Positions 8,478 through 17,460 of a stretch of 64,000 nucleotides of DNA are shown here, in pieces. The notes under the pieces were generated by a model. It worked only from the letters and a program-made list of their open reading frames with translations, had not been told where the DNA came from and did not search any database. The position numbers were made by a program, and so were the translations under genes. This stretch comes from CBDANO01 sp965197665 (GTDB taxonomy: Bacteria > Chloroflexota > Dehalococcoidia > Lucifugimonadales > UBA3495). Every line of letters starts with the position of its first letter. Position 1 is the first letter of the stretch. Location of the stretch: positions 558,001 through 622,000 of the forward strand of contig CBDANO010000005.1 in the NCBI GenBank assembly GCA_965197665.1, written 5' to 3'.

Positions 8478-9296
8478 ATGATGAGGCTGAAGGGGAAAGT
8501 AGCTCTGGTTACAGGTGGAAGCTCCGGGATCGGCAGGGCTACTGCTCTGGCATTTGCCAGGGAAGGAGCAAACGTCACTATCGCCGATGTGAACATTAAA
8601 GGCGGCGAAGAGACGGTTAGAAAAATCGTTGATGCCGGCGGAGATGCAATATTCGTAAATGCCGATGTGTCCAAGGCCGCCGACGTCGAGGCGCTCATTG
8701 AACGCGTCGTCGAGCGGTATGGCAGGATCGACTGTGCCTTCAACAACGCGGGCGTCGGTAATTTGCATTTCCCCGTGGGAGAGCTATCAGAGGAAGAGTG
8801 GGACCGCGTTATCGATGTAAACCTCAAAGGGACGATGCTCTGCATGCGCTACGAAATCCCTCAGATGCTTATCCACAACGGTGGGTCTATCGTGAATACA
8901 TCTTCGGTAGCCGGCTTGATAGGCAGCCCCGAATCCCCGGCTTACGTCAGCAGCAAGTTCGGGGTCGTAGGCCTGACGAGGTCGGCTGCCTTAGACTACG
9001 CGAACAAGGGCGTTCGCATCAACGCCGTGTGCCCAGGCATTACGAGGACGGGACTATTCGAGGCGTATTTGAAGGAGACTCCCGACGCGGCAGCCCAGAT
9101 ATCAACCCAGTCGCCGATGGGCCGCGTAGGTAAGCCTGAGGAAATTGCGGCCGCGGTCATCTGGCTGAGTTCCGATGAGGCCTCGTTCGTTACCGGGCAG
9201 GCTTTGGCCGTCGATGGAGGGTGGACCGCTGGAGCAGCTCAGGTGGGCCAGTCAGCGCTAATCAACGAGTTGCTGGACATACGTCGTGGTATATAA
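8478..9296 (+). CDS. SDR-family NAD(P)-dependent dehydrogenase
   Basis: Classical short-chain dehydrogenase of 272 residues. The nucleotide-binding motif is GGSSGIGRA (residues about 12-20), with the NNAG motif, the catalytic Ser in NTSSVAG, and YVSSK supplying Tyr and Lys. The C-terminal SDEASFVTGQALAVDGGW motif is typical of sugar and polyol dehydrogenases. The ATG at 8478 follows GGGGAG; another ATG follows at once. Aspartate after the second strand (TIADVN) suggests NAD rather than NADP. In this cassette it likely oxidises an imported sugar or its derivative. Confidence 0.92.
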   Translation: MMRLKGKVALVTGGSSGIGRATALAFAREGANVTIADVNIKGGEETVRKIVDAGGDAIFVNADVSKAADVEALIERVVERYGRIDCAFNNAGVGNLHFPVGELSEEEWDRVIDVNLKGTMLCMRYEIPQMLIHNGGSIVNTSSVAGLIGSPESPAYVSSKFGVVGLTRSAALDYANKGVRINAVCPGITRTGLFEAYLKETPDAAAQISTQSPMGRVGKPEEIAAAVIWLSSDEASFVTGQALAVDGGWTAGAAQVGQSALINELLDIRRGI

Positions 9297-9450
9297 AAGA
9301 TAAGGGGAAGCCATACAAATTTCGCAAATGACATCACAAACTACCAGATCAAGAAGGTCATAGCCTCGCCAGATTTTGTTGGATAACTTAGGATTAGCAG
9401 CCGACTCTAGGTAGTCTGTTAGACTTCTCTCCCGGATTTGGAGGAGCGCG

Positions 9451-10605
9451 GTGACAGAAAGACACGAGACTGGCGGCACGGGAAACCGTGCCCCTGTTGA
9501 ACGGACCGCACCGGCACAGATGGACGAGGAATCACTGCAGCGGCCAGCGCTAGCTCGCTTTAGGGAATTTCTGGCCTATCGTCCGGAGACTATGTCCATC
9601 TTTGTAGCCATCGTTTTGTTCATACTGATCGGCTATGTGATAGGCGAAGACTTCGTATCACCTATTAACGTCACCGTCACGCTTATTAGGACAGCCGAGC
9701 TCGGTATCGCAGCTTTGGGTGTCGGTCTTCTCATGATGGCCGCTCAGTACGACGTCTCGGTGGGATCGGTACTGGCAGTGTCTTCGTTAGTCGGGTTGAT
9801 ACAGCTGAACGCCGGTATCCCAGCACCAATTGCAGTTATATTGACACTCTGCACTTGCGTGGCAATCGGACTTACGCATGGTGTCCTCATCGTCAGATTG
9901 GGTCTCCCCTCGTTCATTCTCACGATAGGTGGGCTGTTGTTGTGGAGGGGCGTTGCGTTGGTGACCGCGAATGCCGCGATCCCCCCCCTGGGGGAGTCGG
10001 GGGGATTGGGATCCGGGGCAGGCTCCCAGGCCATTCCCAATTTGTATCACGACCAGCCTTTCCTTAATATTTTTTCATTCAGGGTGGACATACCCTTCTC
10101 CAATCACATTGTAGACGTCTCGTTCCTGTGGTTCCTAGGCTTGGTGGTTGTTCTAACCCTGGTTTTGCAAAGGACACGTATCGGCAACTGGATATTCGCG
10201 ATCGGGGGAAACGAGTCCGCAGCCAGACAGATGGGTACGCCGGTCAATCTTACCAAGATATGGCTCTTCGGGTGCTCGGCCGGGCTGGCCGGGCTGGCCG
10301 GTATCGTTCAACTGGCGCGGTTCGGATCGGGGGACCCGACGCGCGGTGAAAGGGTCGAGTTGTTCGCAATCGCCGCCGCAGTGATTGGTGGGACGCGAAT
10401 GGCGGGTGGCTACGGTTCCATTGTAGGCGTTGCTTTAGGCGTGTTCATAATCTCAATGGTTAGAGTCGGATTGGTCGACGCGCTAATTCCCAACTTTTGG
10501 TTTGATGCAGCCTTGGGCTTGGTAGTAGTCAGCGCGGTCCTCCTTAACATTCTGGGTCAAAGGGGTGGCCTCGGCATACGTTTGGAACAAGGAAGACACT
10601 TGTAG
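9451..10605 (+). CDS. CUT2-type sugar ABC transporter permease 1
   Basis: Membrane permease of 384 residues, ribose/xylose (RbsC/XylH) type, with ten or so hydrophobic segments. Family landmarks are QYDVSVGSVLAVSSLVG, RLGLPSFILTIGGLLLWRGVAL, RTRIGNWIFAIGGNESAARQMG and IAAAVIGGTRMAGGYGS. GTG 9451 follows GGAGGAG. It has a soluble N-terminal tail of about 45 residues. It is clearly paralogous to the permease at 11018, and the two probably form the heterodimeric channel of one importer. Confidence 0.9.
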   Translation: MTERHETGGTGNRAPVERTAPAQMDEESLQRPALARFREFLAYRPETMSIFVAIVLFILIGYVIGEDFVSPINVTVTLIRTAELGIAALGVGLLMMAAQYDVSVGSVLAVSSLVGLIQLNAGIPAPIAVILTLCTCVAIGLTHGVLIVRLGLPSFILTIGGLLLWRGVALVTANAAIPPLGESGGLGSGAGSQAIPNLYHDQPFLNIFSFRVDIPFSNHIVDVSFLWFLGLVVVLTLVLQRTRIGNWIFAIGGNESAARQMGTPVNLTKIWLFGCSAGLAGLAGIVQLARFGSGDPTRGERVELFAIAAAVIGGTRMAGGYGSIVGVALGVFIISMVRVGLVDALIPNFWFDAALGLVVVSAVLLNILGQRGGLGIRLEQGRHL

Positions 10606-11017
10606 GCGCAAATTGGCTGTCACAGATTATAGATATGGGCAGCTGAATCGGGGGAGCTACGAAAATGGGGCAGACCATGAAATCAGCCATCACGTCGAGA
10701 TGCGCGATGTCTATCCTGTTACGGAAGTTATCCCCGCCTGGCTGCTCTGGAATACAAGGGCGTAGAATTGAATGCAGAGCCCGCTCCATGGACGAAATCC
10801 ATGTGACGCCGGAGCTCAGCCCTAATGAACGAGCCGAGATTCGCTAGCTGGCACTAGACCACGACATCGAAATTTCGTCCTGACCTCGTTTTTGAACGTC
10901 CAGACTCATCAAGTCGTACCAGTCGCAACTCATCCTAAGTGAGGGGTAGCACCAGGTGAGACTGATTCAAGTTGACCATAGGCCATCGGCGATTCGGTCG
11001 ATAATGGAATTGCGCTG
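10606..11017. other. Spacer between the two permease genes
   Basis: About 410 bases without a convincing gene. Short plus-strand frames (for example 10665-10847) have no recognisable product or good ribosome-binding site. The spacer is unexpectedly long for an operon of importer subunits, so it may hold a promoter or a decayed gene; I see no clear structure. Confidence 0.35.
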
Positions 11018-12025
11018 ATGGCACAAAAAGAGATGGACACGCCCGTCGAGCAGACGGTACTCGGTGGTCTAAAAGCATTCCTGGCTTACCGGCCCGAGAC
11101 GGCGGCGTTCTTCGCCATGATTGTGGTGTTTGTGGTCTTCGCATTCGTGTCGGAAGGCTTTGCGACAAAGGCCGGGATATTCTCCATCATAACCCTGTCG
11201 TCTGAGCGGGGAATCGTAGTCGTGGGCGTCGCTATTCTCCTCATCGCTGGGCACTTTGACCTCTCGGTGGGATCAGTACTGGGGTTGACCGCCATACTGG
11301 TAAGCAAGTTAATGCTTGAATTGCCATCGTCGGCTGCGGTGCCGTTGGCGCTGGTCATTGCTTTAGGGATTGGACTCCTGCAGGGATTTACCGTCGTGAA
11401 ACTCGGTATACCATCTTTCATTCTTACGCTCGGTGGGCTGTTGCTTTGGCGGGGAGTGGGCTTCGTTATTTCCCAAGGTATGTTTGTACCGGTCGATCGC
11501 GATGACGCCCTACTTCAGATTTTCAGCCATCGTCTAGGGACAGGTCTCTACGTTACGTGTCTGTGGCTCTTGGGGGTAGTGGTCCTCGGGACTCTGTTAT
11601 TGCAAAGGACCCGCATCGGCAACTGGATTTTCTCCACCGGGGGCTCCTATCGCGCAGCTAGAGACCTGGGAGTGCCGACCGATCGTGTGCTGATCCTGTT
11701 GTTCGGTTTGACTGCCCTTCTGGCCGGACTGGCGGGCACCGTTCAAATGGCGAGGTTTGCGATCGTAGATGCAGGCCGGGGTCGGATGATGGAACTGGAG
11801 ATCATCGCTGCCGCCGCTATCGGCGGGACCCGAATATGGGGTGGATACGGCTCGGTCTTGGGAGCCGCTATAGGGGTGATCATAGTATCCATGATCCAGG
11901 TCGGGTTGGCTCGTGCGGGAGTACCTGGCGAGTGGTTCGACGGATTCGTGGGATTGCTAATCGTTTTCGCGGTTATGATAAACAGGTCTGTTGAAAGACG
12001 CAATCTAGGGGAGCGAGTTGAGTAA
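11018..12025 (+). CDS. CUT2-type sugar ABC transporter permease 2
   Basis: Second RbsC/XylH-type permease, 335 residues, about ten membrane segments. It shares the same landmark motifs as permease 1 (FLAYRPET near the start, DLSVGSVLGLTAILV, KLGIPSFILTLGGLLLWRGVGF, RTRIGNWIFSTGG, IAAAAIGGTRIWGGYGS). The shared FLAYRPET segment before the first membrane span points to a tandem duplication within the cassette. Its end overlaps the TTG start of the ATPase gene. Confidence 0.9.
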   Translation: MAQKEMDTPVEQTVLGGLKAFLAYRPETAAFFAMIVVFVVFAFVSEGFATKAGIFSIITLSSERGIVVVGVAILLIAGHFDLSVGSVLGLTAILVSKLMLELPSSAAVPLALVIALGIGLLQGFTVVKLGIPSFILTLGGLLLWRGVGFVISQGMFVPVDRDDALLQIFSHRLGTGLYVTCLWLLGVVVLGTLLLQRTRIGNWIFSTGGSYRAARDLGVPTDRVLILLFGLTALLAGLAGTVQMARFAIVDAGRGRMMELEIIAAAAIGGTRIWGGYGSVLGAAIGVIIVSMIQVGLARAGVPGEWFDGFVGLLIVFAVMINRSVERRNLGERVE

Positions 12026-12803
12026 TATGAGTCGTAACGGGGAATGGCTAATCGAGGCGCGGAACATCTCAAAGCGTTTCGGGCACATAACGGCGCTGGA
12101 CGGGGTAGACTTTGGGGTATCTCCCGGGGAGATTGTTGGCCTCGTCGGGGACAACGGGGCCGGCAAATCAACCTTGATCAAGGTGTTGTCTGGTGTTCAC
12201 ACCCTCGATGATGGCCAGCTAGTGTGGGAGGGGCAGCCAATTAAGTTGACTGGCCCCAAGCAGGCGATGCGACTCGGGATTTCAACCGTCTACCAGGATT
12301 TGGCGATCGTGGATACCATGAGCATATTTCGCAACTTCGTCCTCGGCCGAGAAGAAGGTTCTTCCAAACGCTTTGGCTTCGTTACCTACCTTAGCCTAGA
12401 TACGGCCCGGAAGGTAGCAAGAGAGGCTCTGCACAATGTGGGGATTAGCATAAGGTCTGTGGACGAACCCGCGGCAAAGCTTTCCGGCGGCGAGCGACAA
12501 TCAATCGAGATCGGCCGAGCTATCTACTACCAGGCGAAGTTGTTAATCATGGACGAGCCGTGCTCGGCATTGAGTCTAGCGGAGACCGAGAAGGTGCTGA
12601 GATTCATGGAGGTTGCCAGGGACGCAGGCGTGGCAGTGATTTTTATAACGCATAACGTACATCAAGTGTACTCTGTTGCGGATCGTTTTGTGGTTCTCAG
12701 TCACGGGACCTCGATCGGATCATACGCAAAGTACGAAAAGACAAAAGAAGAGCTCTCAGAGATGATTGTCACCGGCGGTTCGGAAGCTATTAGACGAATG
12801 TAA
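12018..12803 (+). CDS. Sugar ABC transporter ATP-binding protein, single-domain (FrcA-like)
   Basis: ATPase of 261 residues with a single nucleotide-binding domain: Walker A GDNGAGKST, signature LSGGERQSIEIGRAI, Walker B LLIMDEPCSALS and the switch histidine in IFITHNVHQ. Most CUT2 importers have a fused double ATPase; this single form resembles the fructose-type FrcA. TTG 12018 overlaps the permease stop, and ATG 12027 is an equally possible start. It would energise uptake by the two permeases. Confidence 0.88.
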   Translation: MSNMSRNGEWLIEARNISKRFGHITALDGVDFGVSPGEIVGLVGDNGAGKSTLIKVLSGVHTLDDGQLVWEGQPIKLTGPKQAMRLGISTVYQDLAIVDTMSIFRNFVLGREEGSSKRFGFVTYLSLDTARKVAREALHNVGISIRSVDEPAAKLSGGERQSIEIGRAIYYQAKLLIMDEPCSALSLAETEKVLRFMEVARDAGVAVIFITHNVHQVYSVADRFVVLSHGTSIGSYAKYEKTKEELSEMIVTGGSEAIRRM

Positions 12804-12838
12804 GCGGTACTAGCCACCCGCTTGGAGGGGGGAACCTA

Positions 12839-14050
12839 ATGACCAGATCGGCACTCCCGGAAATTAGGGTCGGAGTTATAGGAGCGGGTCTAATTGGGCA
12901 GCTACACGCACACGCCTATCGGCGCCTTGGCGACCTGCGTCACCCGATTCCGGCAAATGTTCGCTTGGCCGTAGTGGCCGATGTCCATGAGCCACTGGCC
13001 GAGGAAGTGGCCGCCCGATTTGAGTTTGAGCGGACCGCTACATCGTGGGAGGCGGTGGCTGAGGCCAAAGATGTAGATGCTGTCACAGTGGCGTTACCCA
13101 ACCACGAACATCGTCCGGCGGTAGAGGCCCTGCTCGCATCGGGAAAGCACGTCCTCTGCGAGAAGCCTCTGGCTAACAATGTGGCGGACTCGTGGGCAAT
13201 GCTACAGGCCGCGCGCCGGGCCGGGGTGGTCCATTGCGTCGGTTTCAATAACCGAAGAATGCCGGCCATTGCCGCCATCAAGAAGGCAGTGGACCGAGGG
13301 GACTTCGGTGGAACCCGCCAGTTCATCGCCAGCTACCTAGTTGACTACGCGGCTGATGAGAAGCTACCTCTCAACTGGCGCTTCAAACGGGCTCTGGCCG
13401 GCGGTGGCGCCCTCATCGACGTGGGGCCCCATATCATCGACACCTCTCGTTTTTTGCTCGGGGACATCGAGAGCGTTCAAGGCTCGGTAATGGCTACATT
13501 CGTCGACAAACGTCCGATACTGGCGGGACACGTGACAGGTCATGAAAAGGGGATGGTCACGGGGGAACTGGGAGTCGTGGATACCGACGACCTCGCCTCT
13601 TTCACGGCGAGCTTTCAGAACGGAACCGTGGGGACGTTTGCAGTGAGCCGCATGGCCCCTGGCCATGTATCTGGGCTGGAGTTTAGTGTGATTGGCTCGA
13701 CCGCCTCGGCCAAATTTAATGCCGACCACATGGCGGAATTTGAGTTCTTTCGGACATCCGGAAACGATGACGACACTAGGGGCTCCACGCGTGTGAAAGT
13801 TACCGGTGCTCATCCGTACTTCGAAGACGTTCAGGTTTACCCAATTTCCAGTTTGGGCCACGGCCTGACCGAAACTTGGGTGGGCCAGGCATACGAGTTT
13901 GTTGGTGCGGTGGCGAGAGGAGTTCCCATCGCAGACGGCGGGTTCGAAGATGGCTATGCAGTAGACTTGGTGATCGAAGCTATAAGGCTGTCGGCAGAGC
14001 GCGGTACGCGGGTCCGAATAGACGAAATCAGCTCGAAGGTTGAGGGTTGA
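12839..14050 (+). CDS. Gfo/Idh/MocA-family oxidoreductase
   Basis: NAD(P)-dependent sugar or inositol dehydrogenase of 403 residues. The Rossmann motif GVIGAGLIGQLHAHAY is near residue 12. The catalytic lysine is in the CEKPL motif near residue 105, and the active-site segment GGGALIDVGPHIIDTSRFLLG supplies Asp and His. The start follows GGAGGGG. With the SDR, the importer and two epimerase-like proteins it fits a pathway for a cyclitol, keto-sugar or sugar acid; the exact substrate cannot be read from sequence. Confidence 0.92.
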   Translation: MTRSALPEIRVGVIGAGLIGQLHAHAYRRLGDLRHPIPANVRLAVVADVHEPLAEEVAARFEFERTATSWEAVAEAKDVDAVTVALPNHEHRPAVEALLASGKHVLCEKPLANNVADSWAMLQAARRAGVVHCVGFNNRRMPAIAAIKKAVDRGDFGGTRQFIASYLVDYAADEKLPLNWRFKRALAGGGALIDVGPHIIDTSRFLLGDIESVQGSVMATFVDKRPILAGHVTGHEKGMVTGELGVVDTDDLASFTASFQNGTVGTFAVSRMAPGHVSGLEFSVIGSTASAKFNADHMAEFEFFRTSGNDDDTRGSTRVKVTGAHPYFEDVQVYPISSLGHGLTETWVGQAYEFVGAVARGVPIADGGFEDGYAVDLVIEAIRLSAERGTRVRIDEISSKVEG

Positions 14051-14214
14051 CAATCACGTCGACATGGAAATAGAATCCTCAAGCCGCAGACTAATTACGC
14101 ACGAAGCGGTAACGTCTAGCGCAAAGGAAAATAGCGCGTACAAGCAAAAGGGAAGTGCGGTCTTAGATCAATCTCGAAGTCCCATGACTAATACATTTCA
14201 GAAGGAGCGTGAGA

Positions 14215-15291
14215 ATGACTCTATTTAGAGTTGCGATTCTGACGGTGATGGCTTCAATTGTTACACTAGGGTTGATAGTCGCGTGCGGTGGTGGCGATGA
14301 TGCGGTGCCCGAGGTCGTGGAGGTGACGAGAGAGGTGGAGGTAACGAGAGAGGTGGAGGTGACGAGAGAGGTGGAGAAGATGATGGAGGTGGAGACGGAA
14401 GAAGGGCCGAAGGACTTCACCTTCTTCTCTGTATACCACACGTGGCCGCATCCATTCTGGAACATGATGGAGAGAGCTGCGAATCTTGCCGGTGAGCATA
14501 CCAACACCGAAGTAGAATTTTGGATAGGCACTGAGTACTCGGTTGAGGATCAAGTTAACCGCGTAGAGATTCTCACGGCCAAAGACCCTGACGGAATGGC
14601 AGTAAGTATCCCGGATGCGAAGGCAGCTGACCCAGTCTATAGGGCAGCGATAGACTCTGGGATACCTATGATCGCTGTAAATGCCAGGGACCCAAGACCG
14701 AAGGACGAGCGCATCCCTTATCTCTTCTATGTAGGCTCAGACGAGACGATAGCCGGTAACCGCACCGCAGAGGAGATACTCGACAGGTTCGGAATGCCCG
14801 CCCGGGTCGCATTCGCTTCGCAGCGGATAGCCGCCGGGCCCCTCCTCGAGCGGGCCCAAGGAGTCCAACAAATACTTGAACCGTTAGGTATTCCTGTAGA
14901 CCTCGTCGACATCTCTGATGATCCCGCCCAGGCAACCGAGACAATCAAAGGCTGGATGGCAGCTAACCCGGATACAGAATGGATTGTGTGCGGCGGCGCC
15001 ATTTGTTCGTCGTTCGTCATAGATGCACTGAAGGAGCTGGGTATTCTTAATAACCCGGTCGGCGTGTCTGGCTTCGACCTTGGTGATGTCGTTACGCCGC
15101 ATCTCAAAGACGGATCGCTCAGTTTCACCATTGACCAGCAGGCTTACCTCCAGGGCTATTTGCCCATAATTTGGCTGTACCTATACAACACAGCGGGGTT
15201 CCTGCCGTCTGGTGACGTCCTGACCGGGCCTTCGGTGGTCGACCAGAGTAATATAGACTTGGTCGCAGAACTTGCAGATGTTTACCGCTAG
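14215..15291 (+). CDS. CUT2 sugar ABC transporter substrate-binding lipoprotein
   Basis: Periplasmic-binding-type protein of about 358 residues. The signal peptide ends in the lipobox LIVAC; then comes an 18-bp/6-residue repeat linker (EVTREV three times, 14311-14377) of the kind common in Chloroflexota lipoproteins. The body is a Peripla_BP_4 fold (WPHPFWNMMERAANLA, GIPMIAVNARDP, YVGSDETIAGNRTAEEIL, DTEWIVCGGAICSSFVIDALKELG). ATG 14215 is preferred over GTG 14209 because GAAGGAG sits seven bases upstream of it. This is the only binding protein in the cassette. Confidence 0.9.
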   Translation: MTLFRVAILTVMASIVTLGLIVACGGGDDAVPEVVEVTREVEVTREVEVTREVEKMMEVETEEGPKDFTFFSVYHTWPHPFWNMMERAANLAGEHTNTEVEFWIGTEYSVEDQVNRVEILTAKDPDGMAVSIPDAKAADPVYRAAIDSGIPMIAVNARDPRPKDERIPYLFYVGSDETIAGNRTAEEILDRFGMPARVAFASQRIAAGPLLERAQGVQQILEPLGIPVDLVDISDDPAQATETIKGWMAANPDTEWIVCGGAICSSFVIDALKELGILNNPVGVSGFDLGDVVTPHLKDGSLSFTIDQQAYLQGYLPIIWLYLYNTAGFLPSGDVLTGPSVVDQSNIDLVAELADVYR

Positions 15292-15561
15292 GAGATCAGC
15301 ACCGTAAGTGGTGTAGGTGTTGGGATTCTGAAGAAAACACGGCTCGCTTGTGCCATGGAGCCTAGGCCAAGCGGGCTGTTGTTACTAGGCGGTCAAATTG
15401 TTGCCCGGGCATTGACTGGCCGGTATCTTCGGGGTTCTCCTAGTGACAGGCCCGGCTGCCGATTGATGAGTACCATGATGTTTGACGCGGGGACCTCGGC
15501 TGAGGCCCCCGTTGAATTTAATCGAGAAAGCAGGGCTAACCATTAATTAAGAGGTTGAAAA

Positions 15562-16449
15562 ATGAGGGCCGAGCAACTCATCGTCGACACCATGTGCTAC
15601 ACCCATTTCCCATTGGAACGGGCGCTGAGTGGAATTGCTGGAGCCGGTATCTCCCGCGTGGAGTTGTGCGCTACAGTGGGTTCTTGTAACCATACAGCGC
15701 CCGAGCAACTAGGACCCGGCGCTAGCAACAAGGTGTCGCGCTTGCTCGAATCGTACGGGCTGATCGCTGCCAGCTTCAGTGCCCACGCCGACATTACTAC
15801 TGAGTCCGGTCTGATAGCCACGGCATCACGGCTGCAACTGGCGGCCGATTTGAACATCCCCATAATAAATATGCCGTTACCACCCCCGAGCCGCATGAGT
15901 ACAGCTCAGCACATCCACATAGCTGATGAGCAGCAGCATCAACCCGCCTCAACATCACGGGCCGGGACCGAAGTGGACGACCTCTTCTGCGAGAACATCT
16001 TAAGACTGGCGGACCTTGCCGAAAAGCTGGGAGTGGTTGTATGCCTCCAAACCGTGGGTTATCTATTAAGCGACGCAGAGCAGTGTGTGGCGTTGATAAA
16101 CCGGCTCAATCATCCCAACCTTCGCATCAACTATAATCCGATCTCTCTACTCTTTTTCGCTGGTGGCGCCGAACCAACCAAGGACGACATGACCGCGCTG
16201 GCGCCATACCTAGGTCACGTCCATTTGATCGACAAGGCTTCGACGGAAAGGGGAGTCTTTGACTTGTGCCCTCTAGGTGAGGGGATAGTTGACTGGAAAT
16301 CGATGCTCGGTGAGTTGGACCGCGTCGGCTTTACCGGTCCGGCATCCATTGAGCTCGGTTGGAAAGAGCCCCCCGGATCGCCGGAGGTCGTCGATGATGC
16401 GGTCCGTCGCGCAATCCAGTTCGTGCAGGGGTTTTTCAGCGAGAGTTGA
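15562..16449 (+). CDS. Second TIM-barrel epimerase-like protein with altered metal site
   Basis: A 295-residue xylose-isomerase-like barrel protein. Landmarks are ISRVELCA, SAHADIT, HVHLIDKAS, GEGIVDWKSMLGEL and ASIELGW. Two ligand positions usually held by Glu and Asp read Gln (CLQTVG) and Asn (INYNPIS), so the normal metal site is unlikely to form. It is only distantly related to the protein at 7450. It closes the sugar cassette, about 110 bases before the IS3-type element. Confidence 0.75.
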   Translation: MRAEQLIVDTMCYTHFPLERALSGIAGAGISRVELCATVGSCNHTAPEQLGPGASNKVSRLLESYGLIAASFSAHADITTESGLIATASRLQLAADLNIPIINMPLPPPSRMSTAQHIHIADEQQHQPASTSRAGTEVDDLFCENILRLADLAEKLGVVVCLQTVGYLLSDAEQCVALINRLNHPNLRINYNPISLLFFAGGAEPTKDDMTALAPYLGHVHLIDKASTERGVFDLCPLGEGIVDWKSMLGELDRVGFTGPASIELGWKEPPGSPEVVDDAVRRAIQFVQGFFSES

Positions 16450-16557
16450 CCTCGCACGGTTGATGGCCAGTAACCTAGATACCGCCTACGTAATAAGTGT
16501 GCCGACTGTCACCGCGTGGTACCGGGAAGACTCGAAAGAGAACCGGGTTTCCTGAAA

Positions 16558-17460
16558 TGTAGGTCGTCAGCGATAATGGGACACCGGAGGGGGTAGAAAA
16601 ATCCGAGAGATGTGGGGTGGGGTCAGCTCCTTGGATGAGGTAGAGTACTTTAGATAGAGGAGCCAAAGATGTCCCAAACAGAAACAGGTAAAGCAGCGGC
16701 CGCTGATGAACGCACAGAGGCGGCCAGGTCCTTCGTCCGCACAGTTAAGGCTGCTACTCGGCGCAAGTACACCCCGGAAGAGAAGATTCGTATCGTGCCG
16801 GAAGGCTTCCGCCGCGAGATCCGCAGGAGCAGCTACTACCGATGGCTGAGGCTGAAGGAGCAGCAAGGACTTGAGGACAATACGGGAGGCGGCAAGCCAC
16901 CGTGGAACAAGCTGGCTTCCAAGGAAGTAGACTCCGTTCTGGCGGCAGCCAGGGATATGCCGGAGTTGAGCTGCCGGCAGTTGGCCGCATGGATCACCGA
17001 CAACATGGGTCGTATCAGAGTCTACGGTCTACCGCATCCTGCGCCGGGAGGGTCTGGTGAATAGACCTGAGATGCGGCTGGCTGCGGGTAAGGAGTACCA
17101 TCGCAAGACCACCGGCCCCCCCAGATGTGGGCCACCGATGCCTCCTACTTCAGGGTGGTGGGCTGGGGCTACTACTATCTGGTCACCGTCATGGACGACT
17201 ACTCCCGATTCATCCTGGCCCACAGGCTTCAAAGAGACATGACCTCCGACTCCTTCATAGAAGTGGTCCAGGAGGCGGTGGACAGGACCGGCATGGATCA
17301 GGTGCCGATAGAAGACCGGACCAAGCTGCTGAGCGACAACGGCTCAGGCTATGTATCCCGGGCCTTCAGGGACTACTTAGGCATGGTGGGAATCAAACAC
17401 ATACTGGCAACGCCCTTCCACCCGCAGACCAACGGCAAGCTGGAGCGCTACCACCAGACC
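16558..17460 (+). mobile_element. IS3-type element, copy 1 (degenerate, 3' part missing)
   Basis: The left terminus at 16558 (TGTAGG then CAGCGATAATGGGACA) pairs with the terminus of copy 2 at 17461 (TGTTGG then CAGCAAAAATGGGACA), which identifies the terminal inverted repeat. The element is cut at 17460 by insertion of copy 2 in the opposite orientation. Confidence 0.75.
16669..17460 (+). pseudogene. Broken IS3-type transposase (copy 1)
   Basis: The first frame begins like OrfA (RRKYTPEEKIRIV-EGFRRE) and jumps directly into OrfB (RRSSYYRWLRLKEQQG), so most of OrfA and the start of OrfB are deleted. A frameshift follows after TDNMG (near 17010). The DDE core resumes at about 17125 with MWATDASYFRVVGWGYYY and VTVMDDYSRFILAH, and continues to PFHPQTNGKLERYHQT, where copy 2 interrupts it. 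It cannot make a working transposase. Confidence 0.85.

Noticed and set aside
14311..14377. Minisatellite or regulatory repeat in the binding-protein gene
   Set aside because: The 18-bp repeats are in frame and encode the EVTREV linker after the lipobox, a common feature of Chloroflexota lipoproteins.
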